NCBI GenBank assembly: GCA_031291075.1 | Contig: JARLJS010000131.1 | Coordinates: 1-50,951, forward strand | DNA from: Nevskia sp. | Lineage (GTDB): Bacteria > Pseudomonadota > Gammaproteobacteria > Nevskiales > Nevskiaceae | DNA: 50,951 nt | Direction of reading: 5' to 3' | Shown here: positions 24,274-32,735 of the stretch, piece after piece | How positions within the stretch are numbered: the first letter of the stretch is position 1 | How the letters are laid out: the number at the start of each line of letters is the position of its first letter | The notes under the pieces: model-generated | The model's database searches: none | Told to the model about the DNA's origin: nothing | Seen by the model: only the letters and a program-made list of their open reading frames with translations | Position numbers and translations under genes: made by a program

Positions 24274-25109
24274 GCGTCGGCTTTATCGGCCTCGGCAACA
24301 TCGGCAAGCCGATGGCGAAGCGGCTGTTGCGCCTGGGCGAGCCGGTGTGGGTCTACGACGTGGCGCAGGCGCCGGTCGATGAGCTGGTGGGGCTGGGGGC
24401 ACGCACCGCCGCGCCGGCGCTGCTGGCGGGCGAATGCCGCGTCGTCGGGCTGTGCGTGCGCGACGATCGCGACGTCGACGCGCTGCTGCAAGGCGAGGAC
24501 GGCCTGCTGCGGCGCATGGCGGCGGACAGCGTCATCGCCGTGCACAGCACCGTCACGCACGAGGGCGCGCTGCGCTGGGCGCGCGAGGGTGCGGCGCGCG
24601 GCATCCATGTGATCGACGCGCCGATCAGCGGCGGCGCCGCCGGCGCCGAAGCCGGCACGCTGGCCTACATGGTGGGCGGCGAGGCCGCGGTGCTCGAGCG
24701 CTGCCGGGCAGTGTTCGCCTGCTCCGGCTCCAGCATCATCCACGCCGGGCCGGTCGGCGCCGGCATCGCGCTCAAGCTGTGCAACAACCTGATGACCTAT
24801 GCCGCCTTCGCCGCCATGCACGAGGCCGATGCGCTGGCCCGCGCCGGCGGGCTGGATCCCAGGCTGCTGATCCAGGTCGGCCGCGCCAATGGCGTGGTGA
24901 CGCCGCAGATGGAGGCCTTCATCGGCAACCGCGCCGCCCTGGAGGCGCAGGGTGCCCAGGCGCTGCAGCAGGGGTTCGCGCCCTTCGCGGCGCTGGCGCG
25001 CAAGGACCTGGCGGCGGCGTTGGCCAGCGCCGCGCAGCTCGGACTGCGGCTGCCGGAGACTGCGCACCTGGCGCAGAACATCGAATCGATCTTCCTGCTC
25101 CGGCCCTGA
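24270..25109 (+). CDS. Beta-hydroxyacid dehydrogenase (3-hydroxyisobutyrate dehydrogenase-like)
   Basis: A 279-residue NAD(P)-dependent dehydrogenase. The Rossmann loop MSVGFIGLGNIGKPMAKRL, the substrate motif DAPISGGAAGAEAGTLAYMVGG and the catalytic lysine in GIALKLCNN define the family, which includes 3-hydroxyisobutyrate, tartronate semialdehyde and glyoxylate reductases. It is translationally coupled to SDR B (ATGA overlap). The acid substrate is unknown; a 3-hydroxy acid or aldehyde acid released during side-chain or ring breakdown is one option. Confidence 0.9.
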   Translation: MSVGFIGLGNIGKPMAKRLLRLGEPVWVYDVAQAPVDELVGLGARTAAPALLAGECRVVGLCVRDDRDVDALLQGEDGLLRRMAADSVIAVHSTVTHEGALRWAREGAARGIHVIDAPISGGAAGAEAGTLAYMVGGEAAVLERCRAVFACSGSSIIHAGPVGAGIALKLCNNLMTYAAFAAMHEADALARAGGLDPRLLIQVGRANGVVTPQMEAFIGNRAALEAQGAQALQQGFAPFAALARKDLAAALASAAQLGLRLPETAHLAQNIESIFLLRP

Positions 25110-25146
25110 GCGGCCGGCGTTCCCCAAACAAGCCCCGCAGCCCGCC

Positions 25147-26604
25147 ATGAACCGCATCCTGAAATACGAAGACGTGACGCAGTTCGACCAGGAAACGGAC
25201 GTGGTGGTGGCCGGCTACGGCGGCGCCGGCGGCTGTGCCGCGCTGGAGGCGCGCCGCGCCGGTTCCGACGTGCTGCTGCTGGAGCGCGCCAGCGGCGGCG
25301 GCGGCTCCACCATGATGTCGGCCTGCGAGATGTACCTGGGGGGCAGCGGCGGCACCCGGCTGCAGCGCGACCTGGGCTTTGCCGACTCCACCGGGAACTT
25401 CCGCAATTATCTCGAAGCCTGCTTCGCCCCCAACGTCGACGCGGAGCGCATGCGCCTGTTCACCGAGGGCGCGGCCGCCCACTTCGACTGGGTCGAGGCG
25501 CTGGGGGTGAAGTACAAGCGCGGCTGTTTCGAGGGCCGCGACGTGGTGGCGCTGACCGGCGATTCGCTGCAGTACACCGGCAACGAGCGGGCCTGGCCGT
25601 TCACGGATGTCGCCACGCCGGTGCCGCGCGGCCACCTGCCGGCGGACGCCGGCCACGAAGGCGGGGTGCGCTTCTTCACCGCCCTCAAGGCGCGGGTGGA
25701 GGAAGCGGGGGTGCGGGTGCAGTGCGACAGCCGCGTCACGCGGCTGATCCAGGATCGCAGCGGGCGTGTGTGCGGAGTGGTGGCGCGCAGCGCCGGGCAG
25801 GACCGCAAGGTGCGTGCGCGCCAGGGCGTGATCCTGTGCTGCGGCGGCTTCATCATGAACGAGGCGATGACGCGCAGGCACATCCCGGAGCTGGACGCCA
25901 TTGCCACCCGCCACGGCAATCCCGGCGACATGGGTGACGGCATCCTGATGGGCGTGGCTGCCGGCGGCCAGGCCATCAACATGGGCGAGGCCTTCGTCGG
26001 CATCGCCCACTACCCGCCGCCGCAGCTCACCTTCGGTATCTTCGTCAACCAGCAGGCGCAGCGCTTCGTCAACGAGGACGTGTACCTGGCGCGGCTGGGC
26101 CACTACGCCGCCCAGCAGCCGGGCGACCGCATCTGCATGTTCATCGACAACCGCCACTTCGACCGCCCGGCCTACCTCAAGGTGGACATGGTGGCGGTGG
26201 ACGACAGCGTGGCGGTGCTGGAGCGCGAGGCCGGTTATCCGCCCGGAGCGCTGCAGCAGACGGTGGATTTCTACAACCGCCACGCCGCGCGCGGCGAGGA
26301 CCCGCTGTTCCACAAGGCGCGCGCATGGCTGTGCCCCCTGGATACGCCGCCCTATGCGCTGGTGAGCTATCGCCTGTCCGAGATCAGGCCGCCGGTGTTC
26401 ACCCTCGGCGGGCTGGATGTGCTGCCCACCGGCGAGGTGGTCGACCCGGAGCGCCAGCCCATCCCCGGGCTCTACGCCGCCGGGCGCACCGTGGCCGGCA
26501 TCCCCCGCAACTCGAAGGGCTACGCCAGTGGCATGTCGGTGGCGGATGTGACCTTCTTCGGCCGCCTGGCCGGGATCCAGGCGGCCAGGCAGCCGCGCTG
26601 CTAG
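25147..26604 (+). CDS. FAD-dependent oxidoreductase, fumarate reductase/KstD superfamily
   Basis: A 485-residue flavoprotein. FAD binding is shown by DVVVAGYGGAGGCAALEARRAG and LLERASGGGGSTMMSA, and by the C-terminal GLYAAGRTVAGIPRNSKGYASG. It lacks the YPG-x-G motif of true KstD and instead has a Ser/Lys/Tyr-containing loop (RNSKGYASG). It may therefore oxidise or reduce a different C-C bond, for example an enoyl-type double bond in a ring. It starts 37 bases after the dehydrogenase and closes the catabolic run. It is only distantly related to the flavoprotein at 12529. Confidence 0.85.
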   Translation: MNRILKYEDVTQFDQETDVVVAGYGGAGGCAALEARRAGSDVLLLERASGGGGSTMMSACEMYLGGSGGTRLQRDLGFADSTGNFRNYLEACFAPNVDAERMRLFTEGAAAHFDWVEALGVKYKRGCFEGRDVVALTGDSLQYTGNERAWPFTDVATPVPRGHLPADAGHEGGVRFFTALKARVEEAGVRVQCDSRVTRLIQDRSGRVCGVVARSAGQDRKVRARQGVILCCGGFIMNEAMTRRHIPELDAIATRHGNPGDMGDGILMGVAAGGQAINMGEAFVGIAHYPPPQLTFGIFVNQQAQRFVNEDVYLARLGHYAAQQPGDRICMFIDNRHFDRPAYLKVDMVAVDDSVAVLEREAGYPPGALQQTVDFYNRHAARGEDPLFHKARAWLCPLDTPPYALVSYRLSEIRPPVFTLGGLDVLPTGEVVDPERQPIPGLYAAGRTVAGIPRNSKGYASGMSVADVTFFGRLAGIQAARQPRC

Positions 26605-26737
26605 TCCGCCGGTAGTCTGCCGGAAAAGGCCGAAAAACCTGCTCCGGCGGCCGTTTTCGGATGACCGGTAGCCGGGGCCGGAGCACCAGCATTAACTCGC
26701 CACCCGATTTCGCCGATAGTCGTAGCAGAGGTGCGAA

Positions 26738-27466
26738 ATGGGGTTTTCAGCCATGCCCGAAAGGGACGGACAAGGAAGGCGTCCAGGGCCGCGGTACCGG
26801 CTCTTCGGGGCGCTGTTCGGGCTGATGCTCTGCTGCGGCTGGCTGCCCGTGCAGGCGGCCGGCCCCGACAACCGGCACCCTTCCGCTGAACCGGTCTATG
26901 CCGCCGCGTGCCTGGATTGCGTCCCCGCCCTGATGACGCCCAGCCCGTATGCCATGCCGGGCGGCACCCTGATTTCCACCAGCAGCCTGTCGCCGCTGCT
27001 GACAAGCGCCTCATCCATCAATGCCAACCTTGGCTACCTGCCTGTCGGCCAGGTCCTGCTGGGCTCCCGTTATCTCGGCGACGACCTGCAGAAGATCAGG
27101 CACGGCCTCGGCGTCGACCTGCTGCTGCCCGCCGTCGGCTACTTCCATCTCAACCTGTACAACGGCCGCGACGGCCTCAACGGCGGCATGCGTTGGCGCC
27201 TCAACCCGCAGGGCGAGCCCGTGGCGGGGGCGGCCGACCGGTTCTGGTCGTTGGGCGGCACCCTGGCGCTGGAGCGTAACGACCCCTGGGGCCACCGCCA
27301 GCTGATGTTCGTGCCACAACTGACGTTCAATGTCGACGCGCTGCTACCGGTGCCGGGCCGGATGCAGGCGGTGCTGAGCTACCACGACTGGCGCAGCACC
27401 TTCGATGACGGCCTGCCGCAGCAGGGCGGGCGGGTGCCGCAGCTGTCGCTGAGATGGTCGTTCTAG
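26738..27466 (+). CDS. Secreted protein of unknown function, possible outer-membrane protein
   Basis: I do not recognise this 242-residue protein. It has a basic N-terminus and a signal peptide (LFGALFGLMLCCGWLPVQAA). Most of the mature part has alternating polar and non-polar residues (GYFHLNLYNGRDG, WSLGGTLALERND, QLMFVPQLTFNVDALL) and it ends in LRWSF, with a terminal phenylalanine as in outer-membrane beta-barrels. A short Cys pair (CLDC) lies near the mature N-terminus. GAGG precedes the ATG. It is 16 bases upstream of the GGDEF gene and probably shares its transcript. Confidence 0.6.
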   Translation: MGFSAMPERDGQGRRPGPRYRLFGALFGLMLCCGWLPVQAAGPDNRHPSAEPVYAAACLDCVPALMTPSPYAMPGGTLISTSSLSPLLTSASSINANLGYLPVGQVLLGSRYLGDDLQKIRHGLGVDLLLPAVGYFHLNLYNGRDGLNGGMRWRLNPQGEPVAGAADRFWSLGGTLALERNDPWGHRQLMFVPQLTFNVDALLPVPGRMQAVLSYHDWRSTFDDGLPQQGGRVPQLSLRWSF

Positions 27467-27482
27467 GAAGGATTCCGATCGC

Positions 27483-28703
27483 ATGGCCACGCAAACGCGG
27501 AGACTGGAGGACCGGCTTCGGCTGGAACTGGAAAAGACCCTGCCGCAGCTCGATTTCGATCCGCAACTGAACCTCCGCTACCGCGAGATGATCCGCGCCG
27601 ACCGGCGCCTGGTGCGAAGCCTGTACTACCTGGTGCCGGCGGTGCTGTTCGGCCTGGTCGCTTATGCCGGCCTGGGCCATCAATCCGGCGTGGCCGACCT
27701 GTCGGCGCTGGTGGGGCGGATGGAGGTGGGGCTGTTCCTGCCGGCGCTGCTGTTCGCGGTGGTGGCGAACTCCGGCCGCCTGCAGCAGGCCGCGTCGAGC
27801 AGCCTGCAGCACACCGCCACCGCGGCCCTGTGGTCGGGCATCCTGGCCCTGCAATGCTTCGCCCAGGTGCGGGGCGCCTACTTCCCGCCCGAGGTGCTGA
27901 GCGCGGCGCTGCTCGGCGGCGCACTCGTGTGCGGCTTCCGCCTGCGTCCGATGCTGATCGGCATCGCGCTGTTCACCGCGTTGGACCTGCTCTGCATCTG
28001 GGGCGGTGGACCATCGACCGAGCGCGCCTTGCTCGACACCCTGACCGTCGCCACCCTCGGCTGCTGCGCCATGGGCGGGGCCTCGCTGGTGGAGGCGTCG
28101 CGCCGCCGCCTGTGGATCGCCGGCCAGGTCGCCGACGTGGCGGCCCGCAATGATCCGCTCACCGGGCTGGCGACGCGCGCCGAGTTCAACCTGCGTTTCC
28201 CGCTGGTGGTGGCGCAGGCGCGCCGCGAACAGAAGCCGGTGACGTTGATGGTGCTGTCGATCGACGGCTTCCGCGCCATCAACGAGAAATTCGACCACCT
28301 CTACGGTGACCTGGTGCTGCGTGCCGTGGCGGCCCAGTTGCAGCAGTATGGCCGCCGCCCGATGGACCTGCGGGCGCGCTTCAGCGGCGGCAAGCTGGCG
28401 GTGGTCTGGTACAACGCCGTGCCGGAAATGGTGGCCGAGTTCGCCCAGGAGCTGCTGAAGGGGGTCCGCGCCGTCGAGCTGGAGCGGCCGCCCTATGGTG
28501 TGGCGCCGCGCCTGAGCCTGAGCATCGGCGCCCTCTGCCTGGTGCCGGACGAGCGTTCCAGCCCTTCGGAGCTGGTCCGGTCCGCCGACTCGCTGATGTA
28601 TCGCGCGCGCAACGACGGCGGCGACCGCCTGTTGTTGCAGCGCAAGGCCGGCGACGCCCCAGGCGAGGTGACGGCCCTCGGCGTGGTCGCCACCTCCCCC
28701 TGA
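27483..28703 (+). CDS. Membrane protein with degenerate GGDEF domain
   Basis: The 406-residue protein has about six N-terminal membrane helices (roughly residues 45-215) and a cytoplasmic diguanylate-cyclase-like domain beginning at NDPLTGLATRAEF. The domain keeps several outer features (INEKFDHLYGDLVLRAVA, RSADSLMYRARNDGGDRL) but the active-site signature GGDEF is replaced by SGGKL in RFSGGKLAVV, with loss of the metal-binding acidic residues. It is therefore unlikely to make cyclic di-GMP and may act as a sensor or scaffold. The membrane part resembles MASE-type sensory domains. It lies just behind the unknown surface protein. Confidence 0.85.
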   Translation: MATQTRRLEDRLRLELEKTLPQLDFDPQLNLRYREMIRADRRLVRSLYYLVPAVLFGLVAYAGLGHQSGVADLSALVGRMEVGLFLPALLFAVVANSGRLQQAASSSLQHTATAALWSGILALQCFAQVRGAYFPPEVLSAALLGGALVCGFRLRPMLIGIALFTALDLLCIWGGGPSTERALLDTLTVATLGCCAMGGASLVEASRRRLWIAGQVADVAARNDPLTGLATRAEFNLRFPLVVAQARREQKPVTLMVLSIDGFRAINEKFDHLYGDLVLRAVAAQLQQYGRRPMDLRARFSGGKLAVVWYNAVPEMVAEFAQELLKGVRAVELERPPYGVAPRLSLSIGALCLVPDERSSPSELVRSADSLMYRARNDGGDRLLLQRKAGDAPGEVTALGVVATSP

Positions 28704-28880
28704 AGTCCATCCCTCGGCCGGCGCATGGCACTGAAATTGCGCTGGAAATGACGGCGGAGCGGATCCCGGCAACAGCCAGAAGCGGGGCGGGTCCGGAACA
28801 ATAGTTGGGAGCGCTCCGGCCAGGGAGGCGCGGCGGCAAAGCCGTCCGCGCCCGGTCTTCTCGCCAGCCGGTGCCATGCC

Positions 28881-30152
28881 ATGAACACGTCCGTCTCCTC
28901 GCCCTGGGGCTTCCGCCGCATGACCGGCCTGGTGCTTACCGCCGGCGGGGCGCGCGGCGCCTACCAGGCCGGGGTGCTGAAGCGGCTGGGCGAGGTGCCG
29001 GCCCTGCGCAACCGGCCTTCGCCGTTCCCCATCATCGCCGGCGCCTCGGCCGGCGCCATCAACGGCGCCGCCATCGCCGCCTTCAGCAGCGACTTCGGCG
29101 AGGGCACGCGCAAGCTGGCGCAGCTCTGGGGGCAGCTCGAAGCCCGACAGGTCTACCGCACCGACTTCCGCGCCCTGGCCCGCAACGGCCTGCGCCTGGC
29201 GCTGGACCTGCTGCTCGGCCCGCTGCTGGGCGCCGGGCGCGTGCAGTCGTTCCTGGACACGGCGCCGCTGCGCGCCTTCCTCACCGCGCACCTGCCGATG
29301 GACGGCATCGCCGCCTCGATCCGCAGCGCCCACCTCTACGCGCTGGCGGTCACCGCCACCGGCTATCACTCCGGCAAGGCCTTCACCTTCATCCAGGGCA
29401 AGCCGGGCCATCCGTTGTGGACCAAGAGCCGGCGCGTGGCGCTGCCGGTGGCGCTGTCGATCGACCACATCTACGCCTCGGCCGCGATCCCGCTGGTGTT
29501 TCCGCCCGCGCCGATCGTGGTGGCCGGGGCCACCGCCTACTTCGGCGACGGCGCCCTGCGCCTGGTCACGCCGCTCAGCCCGGCCATCCGCCTGGGGGCC
29601 GAGCGGGTATTCGCCATCGGCGTGCGCAACCAGGAGTCCGCCGCAGACCTGTTGCGCACCGAGCTGGCCGCCGACGCCGACATCGACGCCGCCGCCGCCC
29701 GCCTGCGCAGCCCGCCGCTGGCGCAGGTCTGCGGTGTGTTCCTCAACGCGATCTTCCTCGACCACCTGGACGCCGACGTCGACCACCTGCGGCGCATGAA
29801 CGACCTGGTGGCGGCGCAGCACGGCGACGTGCAGGTGCAGGGGCGCACCGTCAACGAGCCGATGCGGGTGGTGGAGCCGCTGGTGGTGTCGCCGTCGGAG
29901 GACCTCGCGCTCATCGCCCGTTCGCTGGAACATCGCATCCCGCTGGCGATCCGCTGCCTGATGGATGCGCTGGGCACGCCCGACGCGCAGAGCGCCGATC
30001 TCACCAGCTACCTGCTGTTCGACACCAAGTTTACGCAGGCGCTGATCGACATCGGCTATCGCGACGCCGACCGCCGCATCGACGAGATCGAGCATTTCCT
30101 GGTCGGCGCCGGCAAGGGCGCCGGCGCCGCCGCGCGCTCCCGGAAGAAGTAG
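28881..30152 (+). CDS. Patatin-like phospholipase
   Basis: A 423-residue acyl hydrolase. The oxyanion loop GGARGAYQAGVL, the nucleophile Ser57 in GASAGAI and the second catalytic residue Asp223 in FGDGALR form the patatin Ser-Asp dyad. There is no clear signal peptide, so it probably acts in the cytoplasm or at the inner membrane on phospholipids or lipid esters. The ATG at 28920 is an alternative start. It is separate from the upstream gene (177 bases) and is followed by a hairpin and by operator site 3. A role in releasing acyl groups from steryl esters is possible but unsupported. Confidence 0.88.
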   Translation: MNTSVSSPWGFRRMTGLVLTAGGARGAYQAGVLKRLGEVPALRNRPSPFPIIAGASAGAINGAAIAAFSSDFGEGTRKLAQLWGQLEARQVYRTDFRALARNGLRLALDLLLGPLLGAGRVQSFLDTAPLRAFLTAHLPMDGIAASIRSAHLYALAVTATGYHSGKAFTFIQGKPGHPLWTKSRRVALPVALSIDHIYASAAIPLVFPPAPIVVAGATAYFGDGALRLVTPLSPAIRLGAERVFAIGVRNQESAADLLRTELAADADIDAAAARLRSPPLAQVCGVFLNAIFLDHLDADVDHLRRMNDLVAAQHGDVQVQGRTVNEPMRVVEPLVVSPSEDLALIARSLEHRIPLAIRCLMDALGTPDAQSADLTSYLLFDTKFTQALIDIGYRDADRRIDEIEHFLVGAGKGAGAAARSRKK

Positions 30153-30172
30153 CCGCGCTCCCTGTGCTCCGC

Positions 30173-30189
30173 GCCGCGCTTGGCGCGGC
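30173..30189 (+). terminator. Hairpin after patatin gene, possible terminator
   Basis: GCCGCGC and GCGCGGC form a perfect 7-bp stem around TTG, 21 bases after the patatin stop. No T-run follows; the next bases are AATATCCC. It separates the patatin from the promoter of the Rieske-P450 unit. Confidence 0.4.
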
Positions 30190-30208
30190 AATATCCCCCG
30201 TGCCGAAG

Positions 30209-30230
30209 AAACATTTTGACAGAAATGTTT
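30209..30230. promoter_or_regulatory. Palindromic operator, site 3 (ACATTT-N6-AAATGT)
   Basis: Eight-base arms AAACATTT and AAATGTTT flank TGACAG. The spacer differs from site 1 by one base. It covers the -35 box of the promoter at 30216-30244, in exactly the same register as at site 1. Confidence 0.7.
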
Positions 30231-30244
30231 TTGCGGATTAGCAT
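30216..30244 (+). promoter_or_regulatory. Sigma70 promoter for the Rieske B-P450-CPI unit
   Basis: TTGACA (30216-30221), a 17-base spacer and TAGCAT (30239-30244). The -35 begins at the last T of the operator's left arm. Transcription should begin near 30251, about 37 bases before the ATG, and the leader includes a strong GAGGAGGAAA ribosome site. Confidence 0.65.
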
Positions 30245-30287
30245 TCCGGCCATAATCATGTAAATCCGCGGCAGAGGAGGAAACCAT

Positions 30288-31436
30288 ATGGCCGATGATC
30301 TCAAGAAGAGCAGCGCGGCGACGGTGCAACGCAACCTGCTGACCATCCCCAGGCTGGCCGACGGCTCGCCGCGCTACGCGCGCGGCTGGCACATGGTGGG
30401 CTGGAGCGACGAGTTCGAGGTCGCCAAGCCGGTGGCGCGCGACTACTTCGGCCAGCGCCTGGCGATCTATCGCGGCGAGGACGGCAAGGTGCGCTGCATG
30501 GATGCCTTCTGCCCGCACCTCGGCGCGGACCTCTCCGCCGGCACGGTGAAGGGCAACCTGCTGCAGTGCGCCTTCCACAACTGGACCTACGACGGCAGCG
30601 GCCAGTGCGTGAAGATCCCCTACTGCGACAAGATCCCGCCACGGGCGAAGACGCGCGCCTACCCGGTGATGGAGATCAACGATACCGTGCTGGTCTGGCA
30701 CGACCATGAGCAGGGCGCACCCGAGATGGACATCGCGCCGCTGCAGGAATACAAGGGGGCCGGCTGGACCAAGGGCTGGCAGCGCTTCAAGATCACCATC
30801 AAGACGCACCCGCGCGAGGTGATGGAGAACACCGTCGACAAGGGCCACCTGCTGCCGATCCACGGCTTCGACGTCGACACCTGGCTGCCGGTGTGGAACG
30901 GCAACATGTGCGGCGAGCTGATGTGGGGCAAGCACACCCGCCTCGCCGCCGACGTCAAGGACGACAAGCTCTACGTGCGCTCCATCAGCCACGGCCCGGC
31001 CTACCAGTACACCTGGCAGATCCAGGACAGCGGCCAGTTCGACAGCCTCATCCTCACCGCTTGGTGCCCGGTGGACGAGAACACGCTGGACTACTGGTTC
31101 GGCGTCATCTGCAAGGCCGATCCCGCGCAGTTCACGCCGGAGATGCTGGAGGCGGCGGCGGTGGGCTATTGCAAGGCCTCGTTCGACGCGTTCATGGAAG
31201 ATGTCTACATCTGGGAGCGCAAGCTGTACCGGCCGGAGCCGGTGCTGTGCGCCGGCGACGGGCCGATCGCCAAGCTGCGCCGCTGGTATACGCAGTTCTA
31301 CACCGACCGCGCCCAGGTCGACAATGCGCAGTTCCACAACAACAACCACAACTGGACCATCCAGGATCTGCGTGACCGCATGCCGCAGGTGATGGCCACG
31401 CAGCAGATCCCGGGCGCCGCCACGGTCGCGGCCTAG
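30288..31436 (+). CDS. Rieske non-haem iron oxygenase B
   Basis: A 382-residue oxygenase subunit. Rieske ligands are Cys75, His77, Cys94 and His97 with the normal 16-residue gap; iron ligands fit N-x2-D-x2-H-x4-H (Asn181, Asp184, His187, His192). It is longer than Rieske A and shares its FCPHLGADL motif and the C-terminal pattern of a charged Tyr/Trp-rich end (GPIAKLRRWYTQFYTD), also seen in Rieske A (GPIAQFRRWYGQFYG). The two are therefore sister enzymes of one subfamily, close in style to KshA/DAF-36-type sterol oxygenases. It opens the third unit, before the P450. The site of oxidation is unknown. Confidence 0.9.
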   Translation: MADDLKKSSAATVQRNLLTIPRLADGSPRYARGWHMVGWSDEFEVAKPVARDYFGQRLAIYRGEDGKVRCMDAFCPHLGADLSAGTVKGNLLQCAFHNWTYDGSGQCVKIPYCDKIPPRAKTRAYPVMEINDTVLVWHDHEQGAPEMDIAPLQEYKGAGWTKGWQRFKITIKTHPREVMENTVDKGHLLPIHGFDVDTWLPVWNGNMCGELMWGKHTRLAADVKDDKLYVRSISHGPAYQYTWQIQDSGQFDSLILTAWCPVDENTLDYWFGVICKADPAQFTPEMLEAAAVGYCKASFDAFMEDVYIWERKLYRPEPVLCAGDGPIAKLRRWYTQFYTDRAQVDNAQFHNNNHNWTIQDLRDRMPQVMATQQIPGAATVAA

Positions 31437-31547
31437 GGATTGGCCGGTCCTGGCGCACGCCAGGCGCGGCGCAACACAACACACGATGCGCCGGACCGCC
31501 CGGTCCGGCGCCGCATGATGACAAGTCCTCCTGGAGGGGAAGAGCCC

Positions 31548-32708
31548 ATGGCGTATTTCGATCCGTTCGATCACGCGGTCCACGACAATCCATATCCGGT
31601 TTACCAGGACCTGCGCGACCACGACCCGCTCTACCACAACGACAGGCACGGCTTCTGGATCGTTTCGCGCTACGACGACTGCGTGAAGGTGCTGCGCGAC
31701 TTCGCCACCTTCTGCAACAAGCATGGGCAGACCCTCGAGCCGACCGGCAAGACGGTGCCGCCGATCCTGCTGCTGATGGATCCGCCGCACCACACGCGGC
31801 TGCGCAAGGTGGTGGCGCGGGTGCTCACGCCGGAGCGCATCGGGCACCTGGAGGGCGACATCCGGCGGCTGGCGCAGGAGCTGCTGGCGCCGTTCCACGG
31901 CCAGCATCGCATCGATATCGTGGCCGACTTCTCCGCCTACCTGCCGATGGCGATCATCGCCCGCATGCTCAAGATCCCGCGCGAGCACGAGGACATGATG
32001 CGCGCCTGGACCGACGCCTGCGTCCATCGCGACGACGGCGTCTTCGCCATGCCCGAAGCCGGGCTGAAGGCGACCATGGACATGTGGGTGTACTTCGAGG
32101 ACCTGGTCAAGGAGCGCCGCAAGCATCCGTACGGCGACGACCTGGTGAGCCTGATCCTGCAGTCGGAGGATGCCAAGGAGATGTCGCACGAGGAAGTGAT
32201 CGGTTTCCTCTACATCCTCGCCATCGCCGGCAACGAGACCACCACCAAGCTGATTGGCAACATGAGCTGCCAGCTGTCGCGCCATCCGGAGCAGCTGCGG
32301 CTGCTGCGCGAGCAGCAGGAGCTGCTGCCCTCGGCGGTGGAGGAGACCATGCGCTTCGACGGCCCGACCCAGCTGCAGGCGCGCACCGCCACCCGCGACG
32401 TGGAGATGTACGGCAAGACCATCCGCGAGGGCGACAAGGTCGGCATCCTGTTCATCTCGGCCAACCGCGACGAGCGGCACTACCAGAACGCCGACGTCTA
32501 CGACGTCCGCCGCAACCCGCGCGACCACATCGGCTTCGGCGCCGGCGTGCACGCCTGCCTCGGCGCCGCGCTGGCGCGGCTGGAAGTGCGCATCGCGTTC
32601 GAGGAGATCTTCAAGCTGGCGCCGGAATTCAGCGTCGAGGAATCCGGCCTCAAGCGCATGCACTCGCCCAATGTCCGCGGCTACACCAGCGTGCCGATGA
32701 GCTTCTAG
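31548..32708 (+). CDS. Cytochrome P450
   Basis: A 386-residue soluble bacterial P450. The haem ligand is Cys337 in FGAGVHACLGAALAR; the oxygen-activating I-helix motif is AIAGNETTT; the ERR-triad part is EETMRFDGP and the proximal region includes DPPHHTRLRKVVARVLTP. I start at 31548, where GGAGGGG lies eight bases upstream; the 36 residues before it in frame are intergenic. It probably receives electrons from the adrenodoxin-type ferredoxin at 22221. Bacterial P450s in steroid loci often hydroxylate the side-chain terminus, but the family could not be assigned from sequence alone. Confidence 0.93.
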   Translation: MAYFDPFDHAVHDNPYPVYQDLRDHDPLYHNDRHGFWIVSRYDDCVKVLRDFATFCNKHGQTLEPTGKTVPPILLLMDPPHHTRLRKVVARVLTPERIGHLEGDIRRLAQELLAPFHGQHRIDIVADFSAYLPMAIIARMLKIPREHEDMMRAWTDACVHRDDGVFAMPEAGLKATMDMWVYFEDLVKERRKHPYGDDLVSLILQSEDAKEMSHEEVIGFLYILAIAGNETTTKLIGNMSCQLSRHPEQLRLLREQQELLPSAVEETMRFDGPTQLQARTATRDVEMYGKTIREGDKVGILFISANRDERHYQNADVYDVRRNPRDHIGFGAGVHACLGAALARLEVRIAFEEIFKLAPEFSVEESGLKRMHSPNVRGYTSVPMSF

Positions 32709-32735
32709 AAGCCGCAGCGGAGGAGGAGGACCGCA

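Noticed and set aside
27327-32663. A very long open frame on the minus strand (1778 codons)
   Set aside because: It runs antisense through clear genes (GGDEF, patatin, Rieske B, P450). Its translation is rich in Arg, His, Val and Gln without domains, as expected for the complement of GC-rich coding sequence.
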